From Streptomyces amritsarensis (GTDB taxonomy: Bacteria; Actinomycetota; Actinomycetes; Streptomycetales; Streptomycetaceae), in contig NZ_MQUR01000047.1 in NCBI RefSeq assembly GCF_001953875.1, positions 1 to 55,891 of the forward strand: a DNA stretch of 55,891 nucleotides, given 5' to 3'. Both the position numbers and the translations under genes were made by a program. This document shows positions 45,030-53,518 of the stretch, one piece after another (the first letter of the stretch is position 1; each line of letters starts with the position of its first letter). The notes under the pieces are model-generated. The model worked only from the letters and a program-made list of their open reading frames with translations, had not been told where the DNA came from and did not search any database.

Positions 45030-45566
45030 ATGGCTGACATGACCGAAACTACGCCAGGCTGGCTGACCAGTGACGAGCTGGACGCGGCCAGGGCCCAGAT
45101 GCCGATCCTGTACGTCGAGGCCGTCCCCGTGCGCGTCGACGAGACCGGTGAAGTCACCAGCGTCGGGCTGCTCCTGCGGATCGGCGCGGACGGGACGATC
45201 AGCCGGACGCTGGTGTCCGGCCGTGTCATGCACCACGAGCGGATCCGTGACGCGCTGCTGCGCCACCTGGAGAAGGACCTGGGTCCGGTGGCCCTGCCCC
45301 TGGTGCCGGCCTCCCTTCAACCCTTCACGGTGGCCGAGTACTTCCCCACGGCCGGGATCACCCCGTTCCACGACCCGCGCCAGCACGCGGTGTCCCTGGC
45401 CTACGTGGTACCGGTGACGGGCGACTGCCGTCCCCGGCAGGACGCCCTGGACCTGGTGTGGTTCAGCCCGCAGGAGGCGGCTTCGGCGGCCGTGCAGGGC
45501 GAGATGCCGGGCGGCCACGCGGTGCTGCTGAAGCAGGCCCTGGCGCACGTGGGACGCGCGTACTGA
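45030..45566 (+). CDS. NUDIX hydrolase, DUF4916-like
   Basis: 178 residues. PILYVEAVPVRVDETGEVTSVG and the following beta strands suit a NUDIX core, and DALLRHLEKDLGPVALPLVPA occupies the region of the NUDIX box in divergent form, as in the DUF4916 family. Without the canonical GX5EX7REUXEEXGU box, catalysis is uncertain. ATG at 45030 was chosen (45039 is also possible). Lies between the P450 cluster and a TetR gene. Confidence 0.72.
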   Translation: MADMTETTPGWLTSDELDAARAQMPILYVEAVPVRVDETGEVTSVGLLLRIGADGTISRTLVSGRVMHHERIRDALLRHLEKDLGPVALPLVPASLQPFTVAEYFPTAGITPFHDPRQHAVSLAYVVPVTGDCRPRQDALDLVWFSPQEAASAAVQGEMPGGHAVLLKQALAHVGRAY

Positions 45567-45656
45567 GGCCGCCTCCGGGCCCATGTGCCCAGGCCTGCCC
45601 GGCCTGCCCCGGACGCATGTACGGCGGCGGCTTCCCGCGCGGTCGCCCGCCCTCGG

Positions 45657-46247
45657 CTACGGGGTCTGCGCCGGGGTGAGCCTCGTGAGGATCAACAGGG
45701 TGTCGACGAGGTCCTCGGCGGGGGCGCCCGTGGCCAGGCGGCGCAGTTGCTGCCCGAAGACCAGGGCGACGGCCGCCCCGGCCAGGCGTTCGGGGTCCTG
45801 GACGCCCAGTTGGGTCAGGATCCGGGTGGCCAGCAGGTCGTAGGCGGCGAAGCAGTCGGCCGCCGCGGCCCGCAGCCGTTCGTCGCGGCCGGCCTGCACG
45901 TACAGCTCGAAGGGCGCTATGTGGCGGCTGTCGAAGGCGTTGCCGCCCGCGACCTGCGCCACCACCTCTGCGGCCTGGCCGATGTCGAAGTGCTCGTCGG
46001 TGCATTCGTCGGCCAGCGCCGTGAAGTGCCGGGTCTCCTCGGCCACGAAGTGCAGCAGGCTCTCGCGCAGCAGCTCGTGCTGGGTCGCGAAGTGGTAGGT
46101 GACGGAGCCGAGGGAGACCGCGGCCTCCTTGGCGATCCGCCGGTTGGTGACGGCCGCGATGCCGTCCTGCCCGATGATCCGCAGTACGGCGTCGATGATG
46201 TTCTGGCGGGTGGCGGAGGCGTGGGACACGTCCGCATTCTGCCCCAT
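45657..46247 (-). CDS. TetR-family transcriptional regulator
   Basis: 196 residues. HTH: AVTNRRIAKEAAVSLGSVTYHFATQHELLRESL. The ligand domain is Ala-rich helical, with FGQQLRRLATGAPAEDLVDT at the end. ATG at 46247; an alternative GTG at 46229 exists. It is divergent from the SDR gene at 46375, and the 127-bp gap contains a perfect 30-bp palindrome, a very strong candidate operator for self- and SDR-repression. Confidence 0.9.
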   Translation of the reverse strand: MGQNADVSHASATRQNIIDAVLRIIGQDGIAAVTNRRIAKEAAVSLGSVTYHFATQHELLRESLLHFVAEETRHFTALADECTDEHFDIGQAAEVVAQVAGGNAFDSRHIAPFELYVQAGRDERLRAAAADCFAAYDLLATRILTQLGVQDPERLAGAAVALVFGQQLRRLATGAPAEDLVDTLLILTRLTPAQTP

Positions 46248-46316
46248 CGCCCGGTGCGGCCGCCCGTACGGGTCGGGGAGTCGGGCGACCGGGGTGTGGA
46301 CAAGCAGCGACGCCAT

Positions 46317-46346
46317 CCCTACTGTTCGTTCGAACGAACAGTAGGG
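46317..46346. promoter_or_regulatory. Perfect 30-bp palindrome, TetR operator
   Basis: CCCTACTGTTCGTTC (46317-46331) is followed directly by GAACGAACAGTAGGG (46332-46346), its exact reverse complement. It lies between the divergent TetR and SDR genes, 29 bp before the SDR start. Its centre is GTTCGTTCGAACGAAC. Confidence 0.88.
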
Positions 46347-46374
46347 AACGCCGCACCGCCGCACGGGAGTCGTC

Positions 46375-47166
46375 GTGGAGATGTCCGGATCGAACGTTCT
46401 GCTCACCGGGGCCACCGGAGGCATCGGCGCGGCCCTGGCCGCGCGACTGACCGCGCAAGGGGCCCGCCTCACGGTCACGGGCCGGCAGGAGGCCGCCCTC
46501 AAGTCCGCCGCGGACGCCTGCGGGGCCGCGGCCGTGATCGCCGATCTGGCCGTCCGGTCGGACGTCGTGCGCCTCGCGGAGACCTGCGCCGACACGGACG
46601 TCCTCGTGGCGAACGCCGCACTGCCCGCCAGCGGCGACCTCCTGGACTACACGGAGGAGCAGCTCGACCGCGCCCTCGACGTCAACCTGCGGGCGCCCGT
46701 CCTGTTGTCCCGGCTGCTCGCGGAGCACATGGTGGCGCGCGGCCGCGGCCACATCGTGCTGGTCGGGTCCATCTCCGGCAAGGCGGCGACCAAATCGACC
46801 TCCCTGTACAACGCGACGAAGTTCGGGCTGCGCGGCTTCGCGCTCGCCCTGCGCCAGGAGCTCAGGGGCAGGGGCGTGGGGGTGTCCCTGGTCCAGCCCG
46901 GCTTCGTCCGCGACGCGGGGATGTTCGCGGCGACCGGCGCCGCCACACCGAACGGCATCAGGACCGTCACGCCCGGGCAGGTCGCCGACGGCGTCGTGCG
47001 GGCCGTCCGACGCGACCTGTGCGAGGTCAACGTCGCGCCGCTGGAGCTGCGGCTGCTCAGCGCCATCGCCGGGCAGTTCCCCGGCTTCGCCGAGCGGATC
47101 CAGGCCCGGGCGGACGTCGACGGCTCCGTGCGGCAGATCGTCGACGCCCAGCGCTCCCGGCGGTAG
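46375..47166 (+). CDS. Short-chain dehydrogenase/reductase
   Basis: 263 residues. Cofactor motif TGATGGIG, NAG-type ANAALPASG, and the Ser-Tyr-Lys active site in GSISGKAATKSTSLYNATK. A classical SDR, probably NADPH-preferring. GTG at 46375 has GGGAG 6 nt upstream. Controlled by the divergent TetR via the 30-bp palindrome. Substrate unknown; TetR-SDR pairs often detoxify a small molecule that is also the inducer. Confidence 0.93.
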   Translation: MEMSGSNVLLTGATGGIGAALAARLTAQGARLTVTGRQEAALKSAADACGAAAVIADLAVRSDVVRLAETCADTDVLVANAALPASGDLLDYTEEQLDRALDVNLRAPVLLSRLLAEHMVARGRGHIVLVGSISGKAATKSTSLYNATKFGLRGFALALRQELRGRGVGVSLVQPGFVRDAGMFAATGAATPNGIRTVTPGQVADGVVRAVRRDLCEVNVAPLELRLLSAIAGQFPGFAERIQARADVDGSVRQIVDAQRSRR

Positions 47167-47170
47167 GCCG

Positions 47171-47480
47171 TCTACGTCGCCTTCGGCGCCCCCGCCGGAG
47201 TGCGGCGGATCTCCGCCTCCGGCGATCACCGGCATGCCCGACGGGCCTCGCAGGTCCTGGCGATCGGCATCGACGGGATCGGGTACCCCAACGGCGGCGG
47301 CCGGACGGCTCCTTGACCGGATACGGGCCCCCGCGGGGCGTCACCACCCCCGCCACGGGGGCCGGCTCCCTCGAACATCGCCGAAACGCCCGACGGCCCG
47401 GCCCAGGTCGTGGCGGTCGGGCCCGAGGGACGGACCTGGCACAACGTCAGGGGCCTGACGGCTCCCGGACCCAACAGGAG
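47171..47480 (+). pseudogene. Remnant of a tectonin-like repeat (beta-propeller) protein
   Basis: Two short stretches in different frames look like repeats of one tectonin/BNR-type lectin protein: ASQVLAIGIDGIGYPNGGG (about 47245-47301) and NIAETPDGPAQVVAVGPEG with RTWHNVRG (47374-47450). They are about 130 bp apart, close to the 45-50 residue repeat of such propellers. No start or intact frame remains. It is a decayed fragment following the SDR gene. Confidence is moderate because the stretches are short. Confidence 0.4.
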
Positions 47481-47528
47481 GTATCCCCGCGGGCCGGCAG
47501 GCCTCCCGTACGCTGCCGTGCGGGGCCG

Positions 47529-48578
47529 CTACCGGGGCGGTTCGGGGGTGCGGAGCGCGGGGCGGGACCAGGGTGCGTCGGCGTCGGCGCCCGGGACAGG
47601 GCGCAGGCCCAGCTCGCCGAGCTCGTTGAGCGCCATCATCGCGGTGAACAGCGGGTTGGGGTTGGCGCCGCCCACGCCGAGCTCGGCAACGGCCTGCGCG
47701 TAGCGGGTGGCGAACGTGCTCGGGACGATCCGCCCGACCTCGCCCGTCAGGCCGAGGGCCGCCGCCTGCAGGGCGGTGGCCTGCTCCAGCAGCCCGTCCA
47801 GATGGGACACCGCCTCGGCGCCGCGGCGCACGGCGAAGGTGTGGCCGTCGGTGAGGACCGCGGCCTCCCCCTCCTCGAAGAGGCCGGCGACGGCGCCGAG
47901 CACGCTCTGGATCTTGAGCTGGTCGGCGTCGTACATCGCGCCGCAGGCGCCGTTGCCCTCGTCGGACAGGTGCAGGACGCCGTGGTCCCTCAGGTGCACG
48001 ATCACGTGCCCGGCGCAGTGGCCCTGGCTGCGCAGCACCCGGACCGCGCCGTCGGCGAAGGTCCAGCCGGTGAACCTCTGCGAACCGATCCGGATCTGCT
48101 CCAGGGGCCGTTCCTCGTACGTCCGGGTCGCCGCGGCGAAGGGCCGCATCGGCTCGAAGAGCGACACCACCTTGCCGGCCAGCTCGGACGCCGGCAGCGG
48201 CGCCGCCCAGGCGACGCGCTCGAAGGACCGCACCCAGTAGGACTCCGGGTCCCGCATCTGGTCGAGGTCGCGGGCGGGGACGCAGTGCTCCACGGGCACG
48301 CCGAGCTCGTCGGCGAGGTCGTTGTTGCCGACGTGGTCGAGGTGGCCGTGCGTGGTCAGGACCAGCGCCCGGGACCAGGGCCCGACGCGGTCGGCCGCCG
48401 TCCGCAGCGCCGTGCGGAAGGGCGTCGTGACGCCGGTGTCGACGAGCACCAGGGTGTCGCCGGCCCGGTGGACCAGGGCGTTGCCGATGTCCGGCTGATC
48501 AGGCGCGAGGTCCAGCTCCCGGCCGAGGACCAGGAGGGTCCTGTCGTCGATCTCGACCAGGTCACCGAGCGCCGTCAT
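47529..48578 (-). CDS. MBL-fold metallo-hydrolase
   Basis: 349 residues. Metal site THGHLDHVGNND (HxHxDH), then a His in QGHCAGHVIVHL, an Asp in LHLSDEGNGACG, and a His in LTDGHTF. All ligands of a metallo-beta-lactamase-fold hydrolase are present. The C-terminus is a helical extension. ATG at 48578 with GGGAGGATCC upstream. It could hydrolyse lactones or other esters; SDR and methyltransferase neighbours do not specify it. Confidence 0.9.
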   Translation of the reverse strand: MTALGDLVEIDDRTLLVLGRELDLAPDQPDIGNALVHRAGDTLVLVDTGVTTPFRTALRTAADRVGPWSRALVLTTHGHLDHVGNNDLADELGVPVEHCVPARDLDQMRDPESYWVRSFERVAWAAPLPASELAGKVVSLFEPMRPFAAATRTYEERPLEQIRIGSQRFTGWTFADGAVRVLRSQGHCAGHVIVHLRDHGVLHLSDEGNGACGAMYDADQLKIQSVLGAVAGLFEEGEAAVLTDGHTFAVRRGAEAVSHLDGLLEQATALQAAALGLTGEVGRIVPSTFATRYAQAVAELGVGGANPNPLFTAMMALNELGELGLRPVPGADADAPWSRPALRTPEPPR

Positions 48579-48682
48579 GGATCCTCCCGCGGTCCGCTCC
48601 GGGCCGGCGGGGCCGGAGCCGCTGCTCAAGGCTGTCCAGCACCAGTCTCCCGCCGCCGGGCGCAGGCCGCACCGGTGCTCGG

Positions 48683-49256
48683 CTACTGCCGGCGCAGGAT
48701 GGTGACCAGGTCGCTCGGCAGACCGTGGGTGTCGTGGAGGTGGTGGAGGTCCTCCTCGGTCAGCGGTCCTCGGAAGCGGGGGCGGGCGAGCACCTGCCGG
48801 AAGTGGTCCAGGGGTGCGCCGGACCACGTCCTCCGGGAGGTCTCCGACGCCGCGCGAGGGGTCGTCCCGCCACAGCAGGGTGAGCACGCGCCGCACCAGC
48901 CGTCGCAGCACGTAGCCCCGCCCGGTGTGGGCGGGGCGGACCCCGTCGCCGAGGACCACGACGGCCGAGCGCAGGTGGTCGCAGACCACGCGCAGCGTGG
49001 TCTGCGACCAGGTCCCACAGGGCCGGTACGTGCCGGCGCCACGGGTCGTTGCGGCCGCAGGGGCCGAGGGGGCCGTTGGACCACCAGTTGTCCCCGGCGG
49101 TGAGTTCGACGGGTACGCCCTTGTCCTGCCACAGGCGGAGGGAGGCGGTGTCCGGCCCCGTCCGGTCGTCGCCGGCGTGGACGCACGGGGTCGCCGCGAC
49201 TGCGCCTGCCGCGGCGGGTGATTTTCGCCGGGTCGGCCCTCCCACCGGCGCCTCAA
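48683..49256 (-). pseudogene. Frameshifted alanyl-tRNA synthetase fragment
   Basis: Three minus-strand frames read in order give pieces of AlaRS. The first contains GDNWWSNGPLGPCGRNDPW (like the NFW..GPCGPC segment). The second contains VCDHLRSAVVVLGDGVRP followed by GRGYVLRRLVRRVL, the conserved AlaRS motif. The third contains PLTEEDLHHLHDTHGLPSDL, ending in TGA at 48683. Shifts lie near 48995 and 48830. The N-terminal catalytic start, editing and C-terminal domains are missing. It is a relic of a second alaS-like gene cut off by the methyltransferase at 49260. Confidence 0.65.
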
Positions 49257-49259
49257 GGT

Positions 49260-49922
49260 TCAGGCCCGGATGCGCGCCCGGGGGTCCTCCGCCCGCATCA
49301 GGAGGTGGCCCCTGCGGAAGCGCTCCTGCGCGCCGGGCTCCCGGAGCATCCGCCCGACCTCGGCGAACCCGGCGTCGCGGGCCATCCCGGCGAGGTCGTC
49401 GATCGGCCACCGGTAGGCGGTCGTCACCTTGTGGTCGAACGGCGCCGGCGGACCGCCTTCGGCCTCGAAGAAGGCGAGCAGGAGAGTCCCGCCGGGGGCC
49501 AGCACGCGACGGAACTCCGCCAGGTAGGAGGGGAGTTCCCGCGGCGGGGTGTGGATCACCGAGTACCAGGACACGATGCCGCCGAGCGCGCCGTCGGCGA
49601 GGTCCAGTGCGTCCATCGAACCGACGTCGAACCTCAGGTCCGGGTGGGCCCCGCGGGCGAAGTCGACCATGGCCGGCGAGAGGTCGACGCCGAAGACGTC
49701 CAGCCCCAGGTCGCGCAGGTGCGCCGTCACGTAGCCCGGCCCGCAGCCCAGCTCCGCCACGGGACCGGCACCGGTGGTCCGGGTGAGGTCGGCGAACGCG
49801 GCGAGGACCGAGCGGTCCAGCGGAGCACCGTCGAGCAAGTCGCGGGCGAGGTCCGCGTAGAGGACGACGACGGCGTCGTAGGCGTCGGACGTCGCACGGA
49901 GGTGGGTGGGGAGTTCGGTCAC
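49260..49922 (-). CDS. SAM-dependent methyltransferase
   Basis: 220 residues. Class I methyltransferase fold: VAELGCGPGYVTAHLRDLGL (motif I), DVFGVDLSPAMVDFAR, GGIVSWYSVIHTPP and LAPGGTLLLAFFE. The GTG start at 49922 begins VTELPTHLRATSDAYD. It probably methylates a small molecule. The stop is 4 bp from the AlaRS relic. Cytosolic. Confidence 0.9.
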   Translation of the reverse strand: MTELPTHLRATSDAYDAVVVLYADLARDLLDGAPLDRSVLAAFADLTRTTGAGPVAELGCGPGYVTAHLRDLGLDVFGVDLSPAMVDFARGAHPDLRFDVGSMDALDLADGALGGIVSWYSVIHTPPRELPSYLAEFRRVLAPGGTLLLAFFEAEGGPPAPFDHKVTTAYRWPIDDLAGMARDAGFAEVGRMLREPGAQERFRRGHLLMRAEDPRARIRA

Positions 49923-49953
49923 GGGACCGACCTTAGACCGGGCCGGTAAGCGG

Positions 49954-50277
49954 CTAGCGCGCGGTGGTCTCCTTCACCGCCCAGGCCAGGTACTGCTGCG
50001 AGGTCCCGGCGGCCGGGAGCACGATCCACTGGGGCGTGCCGTGCGGGTGGCGCTCGTGCACCCAGTCCTCCAGGGCCGCGACCCGCTCCGTGGTGGTGGT
50101 GAAGGAGACCCGGTAGCCGCGTTCGTGACGCAGGGCGTTCTTGTGCCAGTGGAAGAGGGTCATCCGCGCCTCGACGTCGGCGGCGGCCGCCAGCCTGGCC
50201 TCCACGGCGCCCTGCGCCATCTCGTAGGCCTTCTCCTCGTCGTTCACGGTCGTCTGCGCGATCATTATGTCCGCCAC
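49954..50277 (-). CDS. cutA: Divalent cation tolerance protein CutA
   Basis: 107 residues. Trimeric PII-like fold. The family pattern is present: IAQTTVNDEEKAYEMAQGAV, LFHWHKNALRHERGYRVSF (in place of the usual SIYWWKG...E), and LEDWVHERHPHGTPQWIVLP. GTG at 50277 has GGAGG 6 nt upstream. The WWxG segment is altered to HWHK, so it is a divergent member. CutA was linked to copper tolerance in E. coli; its role is general and uncertain. Confidence 0.85.
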   Translation of the reverse strand: MADIMIAQTTVNDEEKAYEMAQGAVEARLAAAADVEARMTLFHWHKNALRHERGYRVSFTTTTERVAALEDWVHERHPHGTPQWIVLPAAGTSQQYLAWAVKETTAR

Positions 50278-50568
50278 GTGTGTCCTCCTCGATCCGGTTT
50301 TCCCCCACCCTACGGCGGGAGTTCACCGCGCCGCGCAGCATGGAGCTTCGTGATCACGAAGCGGCCGTGCGACGGCGCCCACGACGGGCCGGCCGGCCGG
50401 CCCGTCGGCCACGGGAGCGGCCACGCGCGGCTGGGTCGCGTCGACCCGCAGTACGTACCCCGCTCGCGGACGGGCCCCACGAAGTCTCCCGGACCGTGGA
50501 CCGGTTGCTCCACGGCGGCGCACGCGTAGCCGGGACCCGGCTGCGCGGTCGCGGACGCGGGGACCGGC

Positions 50569-50970
50569 TCAGCCGGCCAGGGCGACGAGCCTGCGGTACG
50601 CCAGTTGGTCCGCGCGCCTGGCGGTGAGGTGGACGTGAACGTCGGCGAGGTACTCCTTCAGCGCCGTGTACCCGGCGGTGTAGGCCTCCTCCTGTGCCTC
50701 GGCCGCCGGCGGCATCCAGAGGATCAGCAGGAGTTCGTTCCTCCGCGTGCCCTCCGGGCTGGCGAAGGAGAGCTCGTGGACGACCAGCCGGGGCTCGTCC
50801 GAGGGCAGGCCCTGAACCAGTTCGTCATGGGTCAGGTTGCCCTCCAGCTCGGGGACCAGCACGTCTGCAGGGTGCTCGTGGCGGAGCACCACGGTGTTGA
50901 CCTCCCGCTGCTCCCTCAGGTGGTGGAGGGCGGCGAGGCAGCTTTCCGACAGGCCGATCGCGCTGCTCAT
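50569..50970 (-). CDS. Actin-depolymerising factor (ADF)/cofilin-like protein
   Basis: 133 residues. Follows the ADF-H domain along its whole length: GLSESCLAALHHLREQREVN (like the SGIxVxDECLxxFxELK start); a central acidic THDELVQGLPSDEPRLVVHE (like the xxDFxxxLPxxxxRYxVYD segment); ELLLILWMPPAAEAQEEAYT (like the LxFIxWSPDxAxIKxKMxY actin-binding helix); and TALKEYLADVHVHLTARRAD. ATG at 50970, no strong ribosome site. In eukaryotes the fold severs and depolymerises actin. What it would bind here (MreB, ParM or another filament) is unknown. Confidence 0.72.
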   Translation of the reverse strand: MSSAIGLSESCLAALHHLREQREVNTVVLRHEHPADVLVPELEGNLTHDELVQGLPSDEPRLVVHELSFASPEGTRRNELLLILWMPPAAEAQEEAYTAGYTALKEYLADVHVHLTARRADQLAYRRLVALAG

Positions 50971-51201
50971 GGGGGGCTCACCGCTCCGTACTGGTCGGGT
51001 CCGGGTACCGGCGACGTCCGCCGGTCGAGGTCCCCGACGACATCCGCCCGGCCCGTGCATCCTCACGCCGACCCGCGTGCGGTGCGGCGTACCCGGCCCG
51101 CGGTGCGGGCAGAAGTCACCCGCCCGGCCGCACGCCCCACCGCCGGGGCAGCGGGCCGCGAGAAAAGCGGGCCGGGCGGGCTGAGCGGGCCGGGCTGCCG
51201 G

Positions 51202-51504
51202 GTGAGCGTGCTCCGGCCATACGGTTCGGCGTGGCTGCCGCCGACCGTCGCGGGCTGTCTGCTCGCGCGGGCCTCTGCGGCGGTGGACGCGGGCCTGGCC
51301 GTCCGGCCGACGAACGGGGCGACGGGTCTGCCGGACCGGCGGGTCGGCGGAGGCGGATCCCCTCCCCCGCGCGCGGCTCCGGACGGCGCCGCGGCCTTCC
51401 TGGCTGCCGCCGCCGTGGTGGTGGCCGCGGCGATCGGGGCCCTGGCGTACACGGCCGGCCAGCCCGAGAAGGAGTCGGACCCGGCGGACGACGGCCCCCT
51501 TTGA
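51202..51504 (+). CDS. Possible small membrane protein
   Basis: 100 residues from GTG 51202. Starts LRPYGSAWLPPTVAGCLLAR. A single hydrophobic segment AAAFLAAAAVVVAAAIGALA lies near the C-terminus, followed by a charged tail. Poor coding look in between and no ribosome site. The same DNA is open on the other strand. A weak call. Confidence 0.3.
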   Translation: MSVLRPYGSAWLPPTVAGCLLARASAAVDAGLAVRPTNGATGLPDRRVGGGGSPPPRAAPDGAAAFLAAAAVVVAAAIGALAYTAGQPEKESDPADDGPL

Positions 51505-51631
51505 CGACTGGTCCCCGGCCGACGCGGCCGACGTCCGACGGCCCACCGGCCTCCACGTCACCGACATCGCGAACGGCCGGGACCACTCTGTGGATGCCGT
51601 GGCCACGCTGGGAAAACGGCAGTGGCCGCGG

Positions 51632-52147
51632 CTACGGGGTGGTGGGGCCGGCCTCCAGTTGCGCCTTCAGGTTGCGCAGGGTGGTCCGGATGTTCTTCCG
51701 CTGGAACTCGGCGAAGGTGTGGCCCCTCGTCGCGATCCTGTCGAACGTGTCGGCCACCAGGTCGGGCCAGCCGCGGCGGTCGTCGGTCCACGTCTCCGTC
51801 ACCTCGGTGCCGCCGGGCACGGCGGCGAAGCGGTACTCCCACGTGGCGATCGGGCCGGGCAGCCAAGGGCGTCGCAGTCCAATGGCATGGACCCTGAACC
51901 GGAAGAGCCGGTCCGGGTCGGCGGCCGTCACCGTGCAGCGGGTCGTCCAGCGCAGCGGTCCGCGCTTGTTGCGTCCGTCGAAGACCATCCCGACCCGGGT
52001 CGCGGTGCCGGGTCCCTCCGCCGGGATGGCGCCCAGGTTCTCCGGGCTCCAACGGCCCATCAGGGCGGGGTCGGAGACGTGCTGGTAGACCGTCGACGGG
52101 TCGGCCGCGACGAAGACGGTGTCATGGACGCTGAACGTGCGGGGCAT
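51632..52147 (-). CDS. SRPBCC-family (START-like) protein
   Basis: 171 residues. Polyketide cyclase/dehydrase-like SRPBCC fold: HDTVFVAADPSTVYQHVSDP, MGRWSPENLGAI, ATWEYRFAAVPGGTEVTETW and a final amphipathic helix TFAEFQRKNIRTTLRNLKAQ. It binds a hydrophobic ligand in a helix-grip pocket; actual ligand unknown. ATG at 52147 with GGAGGGAG upstream. Confidence 0.88.
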   Translation of the reverse strand: MPRTFSVHDTVFVAADPSTVYQHVSDPALMGRWSPENLGAIPAEGPGTATRVGMVFDGRNKRGPLRWTTRCTVTAADPDRLFRFRVHAIGLRRPWLPGPIATWEYRFAAVPGGTEVTETWTDDRRGWPDLVADTFDRIATRGHTFAEFQRKNIRTTLRNLKAQLEAGPTTP

Positions 52148-52231
52148 GTGGCTCCCTCCTCGGAGCACGACGGTAGCGGTCGCCGCCCCGCCCCCGACCG
52201 GCGCCCCTGCCGCGCGTGGGCCCGGCGGCCC

Positions 52232-53515
52232 TCAGGCCCGTTGCAGCATGCGCCGCCGCAGGGTGTCGTAGACGGGCGGGCTCCCCAGCCGGTCCGCCGT
52301 CACGGCCGCGGCGAAGCAAGCCGTCAGCAGGGGCAGCAGGAGCACGCCGGCGCCGGTCATCTCCGCCACCAGGACGACACCGGTGAGCGGCGCCCGCACC
52401 ACCCCGGTGAAGACGGCGGCCATCCCCACCACGGCGAACGCAGCCGGACCCGCCGCCCCGGCCGGCAGCAGCGGGGAGGCGAGCTCGTGGGTGAAGGTCC
52501 CCCACAGGGCTCCCAGGGCCAGCAGCGGGGCGAACAGCCCGCCGGGCGTCGCCGCCGCATAGCTGAGCGGGCCCGCCACGAACCGTACGGCGAGGCAGAG
52601 GACCAGGGCCGCGGCGCTCAGGCTCCCACCCGCCAGCAGCCGCTCGCTCAACTGGTCGCCGCCGCCGGTGAGGAGCGGGTCGAAAGCCATCAGCGCCCCG
52701 ACCAGGGCTCCGATGACGGCCGCGCGGACCACGAGGGGTACCCGGGTGAGCCGGTCGCACACCTCCAGGGTCCGGACGACCAGCGCACTGTACGCGGCGC
52801 CCAGCGCTCCGGCGGCCACCCCGAACAGCAGGAAGACCGGCAGCATCCACAGCGGTGGGGCCGCAACGGCCGACATGGGAAGGACGAGGGCGTCGCCCAC
52901 GATCAGTCCGGAGGCGGCCACCGCGGTGACCGTCCCGGCCAGCGTGAGCAGCACGAGGCGGGGCCGCACCGTGCCGGTCACCTCCTCGCAGACGAACACC
53001 AGCCCGCCCAGCGGGGCGGTGAAGGCCACCGCCAGGCCCGCCCCACCGAGCGCGGTGTGCAGCATGCGGGCGTCCTCGGCGTCCAGCCGGCCGCGCCTGC
53101 CCGCGCCGGACCCGATCGCGGCGCCCATGTGGACGATGGGCCCCTCGCGGCCCAGGACCAGGCCCGAGCCGATCGCGACGAGCCCGCCCGCGAACTTCGC
53201 CGGCAACAGCCAGGCCGACCGGGCCTCGGCCTCCTGCCGCCACACGGCTTCCACGTGCTGGATGCCGCTGCCCGCGGCATGCGGGACCCGCAAGGCGATC
53301 AGGCAGGCCAGGGCCGCGCCCGCCGCGGTCAGGGCGACGGGGATCAGCCGGCCCGCCCCGCCCGGCCCGGCGGCCACCTCCAGGACCGAGGCCCTCAGCA
53401 GATCGGCGTGTTCCAGGCACCACCGGAACGCGCCCCCGACCAGCCCGACCAGACACCCCGCCAGTGCCGCGACCACGAAGGCACGGCCCGCTCCCCACCC
53501 CCGCCGGCGTGCCAC
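52232..53515 (-). CDS. ClC-family chloride channel/transporter
   Basis: 427 residues, about 10-12 membrane segments. Selectivity-filter motifs are present: GSGIQHVEAVW (GSGIP variant, Pro to Gln), GREGPIVHMGAAIGS (with the gating Glu) and GGLFAPLLALGA. A Tyr near the end (PPVYDTL) matches the central Tyr of the family. The gating Glu suggests a Cl-/H+ antiporter-like mechanism. GTG at 53515 lies 3 bp after the RibD-like gene stop, so the two are co-transcribed. Confidence 0.9.
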   Translation of the reverse strand: MARRRGWGAGRAFVVAALAGCLVGLVGGAFRWCLEHADLLRASVLEVAAGPGGAGRLIPVALTAAGAALACLIALRVPHAAGSGIQHVEAVWRQEAEARSAWLLPAKFAGGLVAIGSGLVLGREGPIVHMGAAIGSGAGRRGRLDAEDARMLHTALGGAGLAVAFTAPLGGLVFVCEEVTGTVRPRLVLLTLAGTVTAVAASGLIVGDALVLPMSAVAAPPLWMLPVFLLFGVAAGALGAAYSALVVRTLEVCDRLTRVPLVVRAAVIGALVGALMAFDPLLTGGGDQLSERLLAGGSLSAAALVLCLAVRFVAGPLSYAAATPGGLFAPLLALGALWGTFTHELASPLLPAGAAGPAAFAVVGMAAVFTGVVRAPLTGVVLVAEMTGAGVLLLPLLTACFAAAVTADRLGSPPVYDTLRRRMLQRA

Positions 53516-53518
53516 GCC

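Noticed and set aside
45585..49103. Very long plus-strand open frame (1172 codons)
   Set aside because: Antisense or off-frame to clearly real genes (TetR, SDR, MBL); an artefact of high GC.
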